Positions 33,779 through 44,223 of a stretch of DNA of 64,000 bases are shown here, piece after piece (the first letter of the stretch is position 1; the number at the start of each line of letters is the position of its first letter). The notes below the pieces were generated by a model. That model had not been told where the DNA came from. It did not search any database and was given only the letters and a program-made list of their open reading frames with translations. The position numbers were made by a program, and so were the translations under genes. The DNA is taken from NCBI RefSeq assembly GCF_000226115.1, contig NC_016459.1, positions 1,364,001 to 1,428,000 on the forward strand. Direction: 5' to 3'. The stretch comes from Thermothielavioides terrestris NRRL 8126. Lineage: Eukaryota; Ascomycota; Sordariomycetes; Sordariales; Chaetomiaceae.

Positions 33779-34727
33779 ATGGCTTCCAAAATACCGGTCT
33801 TCCTGCTCAAGACCAGGTCAGTTCCCGGCGATGCCTATGAGGAGCTCTTTTCAACCCCTGCGGATGGTTTCGACTTCGAGCCGTCCTTCGTCCCGGTGCT
33901 CGAGCACCGCTTTGACGAGGAAGGGCTAGCCAAGGTGCGCAGTGCGCTGCAGAACAGGTCGATCAGCTCGGCTGTGGACAGCACCTACGGCGGCCTCATA
34001 TTCACCTCGCAACGCGCTGTCGAGGCTTTCGCCAAGCTCGTCGAGGAAAGGAGAGGTGAGAGACTCTCGTCTCGACAGGCCGGGATCCTCGCAGCTAAGG
34101 TGAGCACATTCTGCAGGGGAAGAAGATGGTTGGCCGCATCTGCAGGACGTTCCTGTCTACAGTGTTGGGCCCGCAACCACGCGCGCCCTGAAGGCGGTTC
34201 CCCAAGTGCCCCCTCTACAAGTCTTTGGTGAGCACACCGGGTCTGGCGACAAACTGGCGCCCTTCATTTTGGAGCACTACGGAGAATGGTACAAAGGCCG
34301 AGAGCCCATGCCTCCTCTGCTCTTCCTTGTGGGCGACAAACGGCGCGATGTCATTCCCCGGGTGCTGACAGAGGCGGGGTGGCGCCTGGACGAGGTGGTC
34401 GTCTACGGCACCGGGGAACTGGAGTCGTTCAAGGAGGACTTCACTCAGCGTCTTCGGGAGACGGCAGACCGGCCATTGAGATGGGTGGTCGTGTTCTCTC
34501 CTAGCGGGTGCGGCAGCATGCTGAGCGCCCTGGGTCTGCTTGACGAAAGCACCGGCAGGGCCAAGCCAAAGCAGCCAGATCGAGACACCTTGATTGCGAC
34601 GATTGGACCGACAACACGCGATCATCTGATGCAAAAGTTTGGGTACGAACCAGACGCCTGCGCCAAGCAGCCGACCCCGGAGGGCGTCTGGCAAGCCATT
34701 TCCCGCTTCAGCAAAGGCTCAGAATAG
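33779..34727 (+). CDS. HEM4: Uroporphyrinogen-III synthase
   Basis: Two exons (33779..34055 and 34117..34727, with a 61-nt intron) encode 295 residues. The enzyme closes and inverts hydroxymethylbilane to uroporphyrinogen III in heme and siroheme synthesis, in the cytosol. Supporting sequence includes GGLIFTSQRAVEAF, then VPVYSVGPATTRAL, LLFLVGDKRRDVIPRVL, VVVYGTGE, VVFSPSG and TLIATIGPTTRDHL, typical of the two-lobed HemD/HEM4 fold. Intron choice: joining ERRG to EEDGWPHLQDVPVYS restores a family-like segment. An alternative shorter intron at 34100..34145 is also in frame but lacks a branch point. The start at 33779 has a strong context (GGCCATGGC). An in-frame ATG at 33716 would add 21 residues. 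Confidence 0.92.
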
Positions 34728-35086
34728 AACAAGCCTAGAACACCCAAAGACTTTTTTCTACACTTGTGTACTACCACAGGCAGTAAGGAGCAAGCTGCAA
34801 TAGACAGCACCCAGCATGTGAATGGAAGTTACGGACGTACTTCCATCCAGTTAGGAGAAGAGCAGCGCAGAATCCCGGACCCCTGATTCCGGCCCCAATC
34901 GTGTTACTCAGCTCAGTTGGTTCTGCCAGCATATCCCTGAAGTACAGGTACTTGATCGCCCCCGGTCCGCTACATAACGGTTACCTAACGGACCGCTTGT
35001 CCCGGTCTGGGCAGTGGCGCACCGACGTATCTTTGTGTCACAGCTACCTACATGTGCCGCCGCCTCCCCGTGAAGCATTGTTGTAA
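34728..35086. other. Intergenic sequence between HEM4 and the transposon block
   Basis: 359 bp of HEM4 3' flank. No gene or repeat recognised. Confidence 0.4.
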
Positions 35087-35495
35087 CCAACCTAGGTCGT
35101 CGTTAAAGAGGTCCCGCCAAGACTAATTTCGGAGACTGCCGCTTACAAGTATTTACAACCGCCACGGGGTAAGCGGGGCCGCGACGACTTAGAGCAACAT
35201 CAACAACGAAGAATTGTAAAGACTCGTCGCAACAACTTCGCGAAACCTCAACCAAATCGAAAAAAAAAGAAAACAAGGTTAACCCGCACCCTAACCTTAA
35301 CCCGAATCCTAACCGTTAACCCGAACCCTAACCAGCAGGGGGCTGGCGCCGCCCCCCGCACCCCCGGCGAACTAACCCTTGGCGATAGTGCAAACCCCTT
35401 GGCGGTCTTGGCGGGGTATTGACGCTGTAAAAACATTGCCGACAATTGGCCGAAATTAGTCTTGGCGGGACCTCTTTAACGTCTACCCCAACCTA
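35087..35495. mobile_element. MITE-like element, copy 1, with 8-bp target duplication
   Basis: The element proper is 35095..35487 (393 bp), flanked on both sides by CCAACCTA (35087..35094 and 35488..35495). Its ends are inverted repeats of about 38 bp. The left end starts GGTCGTCGTTAAAGAGGTCC, and the reverse complement of the right end differs at only two of the first six positions. No coding capacity is seen. The centre (about 35277..35335) is a run of degenerate telomere-like motifs (TAACCC, CCCTAA). The 8-bp duplication and long TIRs fit a non-autonomous hAT-like DNA transposon, but other 8-bp-duplicating superfamilies are possible. Confidence 0.88.
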
Positions 35496-35627
35496 AGCCT
35501 TATCTCAGACCTCAGACCAGTATTGGGCTGTATTGGCCCGCTGCGCGGGCCTCAAACCGGCTTAGCCTGCACCACTGCCCCACTACACTGCCTGTGGCCA
35601 ATCAGAGCGCCCATCGCAATTTGAGCC

Positions 35628-36033
35628 TATACTGGGGTCGTCGTTAAAGAGGTCCCGCTAAGACTAATTTCGGAGACTGCCGTATATAAGTAATTACAAA
35701 TCGCCAAGGGTGAGCGGGGCCCCTACGACTTCGAACATCAACAATGCAAAATCGTAAAGACTCGTAACAACAACAACTTTATAATACCTCAACCAAATCG
35801 AAAAAAAAGAAAACAAGGATAACCTATACCCTAACTATAACCCGTATCCTAATCTTAACCTAAATCCTAATTAGTGGGGGGCTAGCACCGCCCTTCGTAC
35901 CCTTGGCAACTAAACCTTGGCGATAGTGCAAACCCCGTAGCGATCTTAGCGACGTACTGACGATGTAAAAACATTGCCGACAATTGGCCGAAATTAGTCT
36001 TGGCGGGATCTCTTTAACGTCCACCCATACTGG
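35628..36033. mobile_element. MITE-like element, copy 2, mutated and nested
   Basis: The element proper is 35636..36025 (390 bp), in the same orientation as copy 1 and 148 bp from it. The flanks are TATACTGG (35628..35635) and CATACTGG (36026..36033), an 8-bp duplication with one C/T difference. The terminal repeats are almost identical to copy 1. The interior differs mainly by C-to-T and G-to-A changes. For example, the telomere-like tract has lost most of its CCC runs. Confidence 0.88.
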
Positions 36034-36187
36034 TCTGAGTGCAAAGTTCGGGATTTGGCCCAGTCAGGGCACGCAAGGAGCAGGGCGAATTGCGCCGACA
36101 GCCACAACACCATCAAAACTAGGTATTTTGGCGATCCGTAAGTTGCTCCTAAATCACTAGATTATACGCTTTCTAACGGTGCCCAGG

Positions 36188-36453
36188 ATGCCTACGTTGG
36201 CTAGGAGGATGGCCGTAAGCCCAGGATGCCCGCGTTGGCCAGGATGCCCGCGAACCCAGGAAGATGCCCGCGTTGGCCAGGATGCCCGCGAACCCAGGAA
36301 GATGCCCGCGTTGGCCAGGATGCCCACGAACCCAGGAAGATGCCCGCGTTGGCCAGGATGCCCACGAACCCAGGAAGATGCCCGCGTTGGCCAGGATGCC
36401 CGCGAACCCAGGAAGATGCCCACGTTGGCCAGGAGGATGCCCGTAAGCCCAGG
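36188..36453. repeat. 38-bp minisatellite, seven units
   Basis: Seven tandem units of exactly 38 bp run from 36188 to 36453. The five inner units start ATGCCCGCGTTGGCCAGGAT and differ by single bases (G/A near unit position 25). The first and last units are a second variant (with GGAGGATG and GTAAGCCCAGG) and resemble each other more than the inner ones. Because 38 is not a multiple of three, the array is open in several frames on both strands. Those frames are not genes. Confidence 0.95.
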
Positions 36454-36870
36454 ATACCCGCGATCAAGCTCATCAAAGTCCATTTTCCACACCCTCCGGG
36501 CTAGGGTTCAGCCAAAAGGTCTGATCAGGGGGCGGAAAAACAGGCTCTAAGGATCGCCTAGAGCCGGGCAACGTCGCTATCAAATTTGATCGAGTTTGAC
36601 GCAGTAGTATAGAAGTTGAAGGGGGGTCATCGACTAAAAAGAAAGGCGTAACTTAACTTGGAATTTACGTTGGGGACGACCATCCAAGAAAATACTGCAA
36701 CTACAGGCATCAAAGTAGGCTCGTTAGAATCGCCAGTCAATAGCGATCTTCAGACAGTATTTGCGTTCGCGATACGATACGTAGTGGTGGAGATATTGGC
36801 GAGTGATTGTATTAGATTTTCTAGGCTCCCATACAAATCCGTAACTTGACTTTTGCGATTCTCGAATTTT

Positions 36871-37036
36871 GCTCTCAGACCTCTTTCAAAGGCGTTCTCT
36901 ACAAAAAGTGGGCCAGGTTCTAGAAAGGGCTAGCGCGACAGTGTTACATACAAACTAGTATGGGATTACGTCTTGGCAGCCCTCTCCTGGCCGTAGGCCA
37001 GGAAAACAGAGAACGCAAATGAAAGAGGTCTGAGGG
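36871..37036. repeat. Inverted repeat within the 1.55-kb element
   Basis: An arm at 36871..36900 (GCTCTCAGACCTCTTTCA, then CGTTCTCT) is mirrored at 37008..37036, close to the right end of the transposon. Arms are about 30 bp with a few mismatches and about 107 bp between them. It may be a subterminal repeat or the remnant of a shorter family member. Confidence 0.75.
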
Positions 37037-37374
37037 CTGAGATAACCTAAGCCCACGCAATCATCTGGCATATGCGGTAGTTATTCCATATGCGAACTGT
37101 CTTCTTACAACACCGCTCCCAATTGGATCTTTGGAGCGCGTCCATCTCCAGCTCCCACTTTGACTGCCTCAACATTGATGGCCATCATTCCAAGCAGACC
37201 CACTGAAAACCAGCATTGGCTGTCGATCCCCGCGCCCATATCGCTTATCGGAGCTTCCAACAAAGCACCATCCTTGCTTCGAGCTGTTGCTTACCAGGTA
37301 GCAGCATCGATGACATCGCGGCGATTCTTCAGTCGCTGTTATTCAACATAACGTAGCACCTATCAAGCCGAACA

Positions 37375-38602
37375 ATGACCGTCTACACTGCCCACAACAA
37401 CCAGCCGCTTCGCTCCCGCCGCTCCCGCGAGCTCGACGTCTCCCCCGCCTCCTCGTCCCCCGGCTCCGTCACCCCGCCGGGCGGTGGCGCCACCTCCTCG
37501 AGCTCGTCGTCCGCCTTCCTCTCCTCGTCCGTGTCGAGCCTCTGGGGCGGCATCATGCGCCGCTTCTCCGGCGAGCCGTCCCCCGCGACCTCGAACCTGA
37601 CCCTGCCCGCCAGCCTCCCGCACGCGCGGACCTACCAGCCGGACGGCGGTGACCGCAGGCACACGCACGACCACCTCGGGAACGGCGTCGACGGCGTGTA
37701 CACGCCCCCGCACGTCCTGCAGGCCCAGCGGACCTCGTCGCCGATGCGGCCGCCGCCGCTGGAGCCGTTGCAGCTTGTCGGGTTTGCCGAGGACACGCGG
37801 CCGGAGGCGCGGCTGCTGACGGTGCCCGTCGCCGAGGAGATCCGGATCATGGTGCCCGCGCGGCTGGGCATCGTGGACGAGTGGCGCTTGGTGTACAGCC
37901 TGGAGCAGGACGGCGCGAGCCTCGCGACGCTGTACGAGAAGTGCGCGTGCTACCAGGGAAAGAGAGTTGGGTTCGTGCTGTGCGTGCGGGACTGCGAGGG
38001 CGGTGTACGTCGTCCCCTGACTTTTTCCTTTTCATCTTCTGGCTTCACTGCTAATTACCCTCCTGCGCATATGCCAGCTCTTCGGCGCTTATCTCTCTGA
38101 CCACCCGCACCCCGCCCCAAAGTACTTCGGCACAGGCGAGTGCTTCCTCTGGCGCGCCTCCGTGCTCGCCCCTCCCCCACCCCCGCCGGCTCCTTCCGCC
38201 AGCAACAACAACAACGACGACGACAACGACCCCCAACCCGGCGTCGCGGCTCCCACAACCACGATCGCACGGACCCCAACCCCAACAACAACAAAAACAA
38301 CAACAAAACCGCCAGGCCCGCCGCGCTCCCGCTCGACCACGCCGCAGCCGCAGCCGCAGCCGCAGCCGCAGTCGATCCGCTTCAAGGCGTTCCCCTACTC
38401 GGGCGTGAACGAGTACTACATGCTGTGCGAGAGCCACTTCCTGTCGCTGGGGGCGGGCGACGGGCGGTACGGCCTGTGGCTGGACGACTCGCTGGAGCGG
38501 GGGGTGAGCTCGACGAGCCAGACGTTCGGCAACGAGCCGCTGAGCGACGAGGGCGAGAAGTTCGGCGTCCTGGGCGTCGAGGTGTGGGTCATTGGCGGGT
38601 AG
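37375..38602 (+). CDS. OXR1: Oxidation resistance protein 1-like TLDc-domain protein
   Basis: Two exons (37375..38004 and 38078..38602, with a 73-nt intron) encode 384 residues. TLDc proteins of the OXR1 group protect against oxidative damage, and yeast Oxr1 promotes disassembly of the V-ATPase. The N-terminal about 130 residues are Ser/Gly/Pro-rich and disordered. The TLDc domain follows with PARLGIVDEWRLVYSLEQDG, GFVLCVRDCEGGLFGAYLSD, YFGTGECFLW and, near the C-terminus, YYMLCESHFLSLGAGDG and the tail FGVLGVEVWVIG. Between FLWRAS and IRFKAFPYSG lies an unusual insert of about 70 residues made of Pro, Asn/Asp, Thr and Gln-Pro repeats. The start at 37375 opens MTVYTAHNNQPL. Confidence 0.92.
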
Positions 38603-39558
38603 AGCAGCAGAGTAGCGCGGCGCTGCGAGTAGCGCTGCTTGCAACTGTTGCCTGCCAACTACTCTCCTCCTCCTCCTACTACTACTACTACTAGCCTGGG
38701 ATATGGGATAGAGAGAGGGACGGTCGGTTGGTCTTCCACTCTGTTTCTCTCTCTCTTTCCAAATGGTCTCGGAGGGTTGTTTTCATAGCCTGCTCTGACG
38801 TAACTACACTACGTCGGACGACAAGGGCGGGGAATGTTCGGATGGAGGTACGATTGTGTTCCGGTTTCTATGGGCGGCTGGGTGGCGTTATGGCGACGGG
38901 TCTATGTGGCATCACAACTGCTTCAAAATTGGGGTTTAATGCAGGCGGGAAGCAAAACGGGCATGGATCCTCAGGGAAGAGGAGGGCGGTTCGGGGGTCT
39001 GGCTTAGCATGATGTATTTCATTTTCTGCAGTTCGGTGCGTAAGGATGGCTGGTGACAGCCAGCGTTGGACGGTGGCATGCATGAGTAAAATCAGGAGAT
39101 ACCCAAAGCCAATACGAAAACAGGGATTTGACGTAGCAGGTGACACTCGCAATTTGAAAGTATTGTGAGAAACCCAGTCGAGGTGGCTTGGCCTTGCAGT
39201 GCCGCCGCTGTCTAAGAGGTCAATGGGCAGGAAGGAGACAAAGACAACACAATAATCAAGCCTTATCACTCCCGGATACCCACATGGCATAAGTTCATGA
39301 GAACGAGACTCGTCGCTACTTCATCCGCTGAGGCGGTTGATGTAGACATACCGAGGCTCTCGGACGCTTTTACTATAAACTTTAACATCCCATCTCGCTA
39401 TCCGTCTTGCCCCGACCTCTTTGATCCTGGCAGCAGTCACAAAAAAGAAAACAAAATGTAGGGGGAAAAGAGAACATGTGTAGCAAAACGGAGCTTGCCT
39501 CGCCACCGAGCGACCCCCTTTCTCTCGAGTTTAACGCCACGGCCAACACCCACGCGCT
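38603..39558. other. Convergent 3' region OXR1 / MAP kinase
   Basis: 956 bp with no recognised gene. A short CTCCTCCTCCTACTACTACTA-type trinucleotide run lies just after the OXR1 stop. Confidence 0.5.
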
Positions 39559-40825
<1,267 letters not shown>

Positions 40826-43800
40826 GGCTGCAGACTATCGCGAACTCGGTCGAGTTGTGCTCAAGGCAATAGCAGAAAGGCGGTAAATGGGCGAAGACCA
40901 AGCCGAAGGTATCTAAGCCACCTGGAAGAATGCCGGCCGGCCGAGCCCTTCCGCGACAATTATTTTCCCAAGTCCTTTGATTGATCTGCGACCTGGAAGA
41001 GCGTTCGAGAAGGCGCCAGGTCGTGGGAGGACGGCTGGTATTTGTGTTGTTGCACACGGTTCAAGGCACTGGGCCAATTCAGCGGGTCGGCCCTGGGGCT
41101 GATGGTTCCTTTAGGCGGACGGCGCGATATGTCACTTTCCACTCAAAGCGCGCCGGAACGGAGTCCCGCGGGCCACTGGCTGGTTCTTTGTTTGACGGCG
41201 CCGAGTGGATCGAAGTTGGGACTGAACCTCTGGTCTGGTGTAAAGCAACAGCCGCAAGTTAGCTTCCAGGAATCACCAACTGAAAAGAATACACAGGAAG
41301 ACGAGATGTGGCTGAAGGCCTGGTCCAAGTCGTGGCTGGCGCGAAGGGCAGCAGGTTGGGGCATTAACGTCAGCCGACGGGGTCCCGGCAGGGCAGACAG
41401 CAGGCAAGATGACGGCAGTACGGGGGCTGCAGGGGGCTGGTCGGGCACTCCATTCCGGTGCCGTCGTACAGAGTTCCAGGGACTGATGCGCTTCTAGAAG
41501 CGCCAGACGAACACTCGAGGCCGAATAATTCCAGAAAAGATCGAGCCCCCGACGAGGCCGCCGACGAGCGGGGTGTGGGGATACGGGAGCTGGCGATCAT
41601 ACGCTTCGTCTCCGCAGGTCCAGGCACCAGGGGCTGCCTGCGGACAGACTCCCAACCTTGGGACTGGTCCCCATCTGCGCGGCGGCAAGGGGAGCGCAAC
41701 TTGTATTGGCCGATCCAGCATGTGTGTATGTATGGGTGTAGTCGTGTCCAGAATGACTAATTGCTCGACCGCGAAAACATCGCAAAGCAGTGGTCCGTGG
41801 TTGTTGCATTCGGGCGATGCCGTCCAACTCCGTGGAGAGCAAGTCCACGGAGGCAGAGTAGAGCCGATGGGAGGGAAACTGAAATGAAAGGCGCACAAAC
41901 ACACTTACGTACCTGAGCGTTGCTGGGGATATTCTTGGGCCGAGCGAACTGTAAATGTCGGAGACGGATGGGAGGAGGTGCAGTCTTCAGACGGCAAGCT
42001 CGACAGATTCCAAGTTGCCCCGCTCTCGGGCTGGCGGGGGCTTGAGAGCGAACGGAAATGAACGGATGGCCTGAGCGCGAGCTCACGTTTCGCTCTGTAC
42101 GCAGAGGTAGAGCCGGAAGAAGGAAGAGGCCCTGTGGGAAACGCGCGGAGATCGCAGGAGGTGAGGCGAGCAGAAAAAAAAAAACAGAAGCCTCGTCGAC
42201 GATGGGAACGAGGAGGTAGTGTTGTATACGGAATAGAGCGGAGCCGTGGGCCAAACGAGAGCTTGCTCTGTCGCCTGCTCTGGGATCTGGGCCCCTCCCG
42301 TCCCACTGGCGGGGAGAAGGAGGGGACAAGGGGTTCCCGTCTAGGTTGGGGTGGAAAGTGGGCCACTCAGGGCGTCGATGGAGCTGGTCTTGGGCACCTG
42401 TCACCCACAGGCACCTCATCTCAATTGGGCAAGCGCAGCCCAGATTCGTTGCTTCGGCACCTCCATACACGACGGAGTGCCTAAGCTTGTTAGCGTTAGC
42501 AGCACCGGCTGCCCCGCTTTTGATGGTCTGTGAAAAGAGGCCATTCTTGGTCACAACTCGAGCTTCGAACTGCCCTGTCCAGCAAGGCCAACATGACCCG
42601 GCCAGCTGACCAGTTGACCGTGCCGTTGCGACCAAGGCTTTGCAAAAATGGAATCCGAGTCACTCGGCGCAGAGCACCGTCAACCAGCAATCGCAACTAA
42701 CTCAGGAAGTTAAGCGCTGAGCTGAACGCACAAACTGCAGGCGAGCGAGCCAAAACTGACGTTATCTCACGGCGTTGGCGGTCGGTCGGGATCGAGTTCA
42801 GTCAACTTCAACCTCGATCGACCCATCCCATCCGCTCCCTATTCCACCCTTATGCCCTTTCGCGCCGGCGGTCCCGGTATCACACTGCATCCATTCCGTC
42901 ATCCGGCATGCTAAATCCGTCTCATGTCCCACGATCCACTCAGCAAGCACACGTAAAAGGAGAGGCCAAAGGAGGGCAGGGCTGCATGATACATGTCCCA
43001 AACGGCCCGGCGAGCTCGCCAATTAGGCGCCGGAGCACCCTGCCCTCCGGCGCCTGGCCAGCGGCAGCCGAACCGCGTTGGTTTGGCGGGGGTTGAGTTT
43101 GGCGGCACCCACCAACGGACCCGCTTTTATCCTCTCCTGTCCTCGGCGCCAGTCTCAGACTTGGGCGCCGCGCCCAATGGCCGGCGGGCTTCTGTTTCAA
43201 GGCCTTCCCAACCCAGCACCATGTCCGCGCATTATGTGGCAGGCCGCGCTCGGCGGGAGGAGCACTGCCAGAAACAGAAACGAAAGTAGGCTCGTGAACG
43301 GCAAAGCGCGCTTTTTGGGCCGGTTTCACAAAGGGGCCGAGTAGTGGACAAGAAGGGGTACGGAGGTATCCGTACTCCAGTGCCAGTTTGAACTCCTTGC
43401 CATTTCTTTCTGGGCGGCCTCAGTACTTTGTAAGATATTCCGTACAGTACCATACTCACAACCCCAACCTCTGTAACCGGTCGACGGCCTTCTCTGCACC
43501 CAATCGAACTACCTAGTTGAGACGCGGCAGCCCCATGATTCCTTCTGCTGCAGGTCGAACCCGCCCCCCCTTTCCCAGATGACGGAGACCGTGCATCGGA
43601 TGTCGAGAAGCCCGCATCCGCATGGGAAGAGCCGCACGCTGCTGGTTAATGACCCCTGGAGGCCTGATCTGACGGCCGGGTGGGGCCTGCCGCTGCTATT
43701 CTGGGCACAAGGAACATCTGCCGCCTCGGCGGGCTGCCCGTCCAGCAGACCGCTGCTCATGTAAGCCGGCGTTGATCCTGAAGCCCGGCCGCGGCGCCGG

Positions 43801-44223
43801 TTGGCCCTGATCTGCACGGCCAGAGCGATCCTTGAGTTATTCTTGAGATACTGTGTATTCTACGGAGACCTTGTGCTTGGACAGCCGGCCGGATGATTGA
43901 AATATACTTCGTACGGAAACCAGCTTTACTAAGCAGCAACCGTCAGGTCTCCGGCATGGCTTGGATGGTGAGTGACTCGGCGCGAGACGGACAACAGCAA
44001 CGACACGCGGTTATCAAACGGCTGCAACTCCAGTCTTATCTGTAAACCTTTGCTGTGTAACATCTATTCACCCACACATTAACCATGCATCAACACAAAA
44101 AAGCATTCACTTTTCCCCCAGCACCACAAGGCTGGATGGATTATTGAACAACCTGTTCAAGACCAAGAAACATCAGCACTACGAACTACAAAGTTGCATC
44201 CCGCCGCAGAGGCGCTATCGCCA
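40826..44223. other. Long intergenic region upstream of the MAP kinase
   Basis: About 3.4 kb without a supported gene. Long unspliced frames on the minus strand (for example 41757..42635) have low-complexity composition and no recognisable domain. A polypurine segment near 42.1-42.2 kb with 11 consecutive A (42174..42184), and a GTACGTAAGT donor-like site on the minus strand near 41905..41914, could belong to a spliced 5' leader of the kinase gene. This is inference. Confidence 0.4.

Larger units (their letters stand above)
35492..37053. mobile_element. Non-coding DNA transposon (about 1.55 kb) with perfect 8-bp target duplication
   Basis: The element proper is 35500..37045 (1546 bp). It begins TTATCTCAGACCTCAGACC, and the reverse complement of its right end matches at 18 of 19 positions. 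Both sides carry CCTAAGCC (35492..35499 and 37046..37053). It contains the second MITE copy and a 38-bp minisatellite, and no transposase-like frame. Its left target duplication overlaps the right duplication of MITE copy 1 by four bases, so the two elements inserted into adjacent or overlapping target sites. Classification as hAT-like rests only on the 8-bp duplication. Confidence 0.8.

Noticed and set aside
34100..34145. Alternative 46-nt intron in HEM4
   Set aside because: It keeps the frame, but lacks a branch-point motif and loses the family-like EEDGWPHLQ segment.
35277..35335. True chromosome end or telomere
   Set aside because: The motifs are few and degenerate, lie within element boundaries, and genes continue on both sides.
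36188..36453. Possible CRISPR-like array
   Set aside because: Units are directly tandem with no unique spacers, and the DNA is fungal.
36179..36550. Open frames on both strands across the 38-bp array
   Set aside because: They result from a repeat whose length is not a multiple of three and which lacks stops. No domain or start context supports them.
41757..42635. 292-codon minus-strand frame
   Set aside because: Arg/Ser/Pro-rich composition without any recognisable motif. Overlapping frames in both strands suggest chance in GC-rich DNA.
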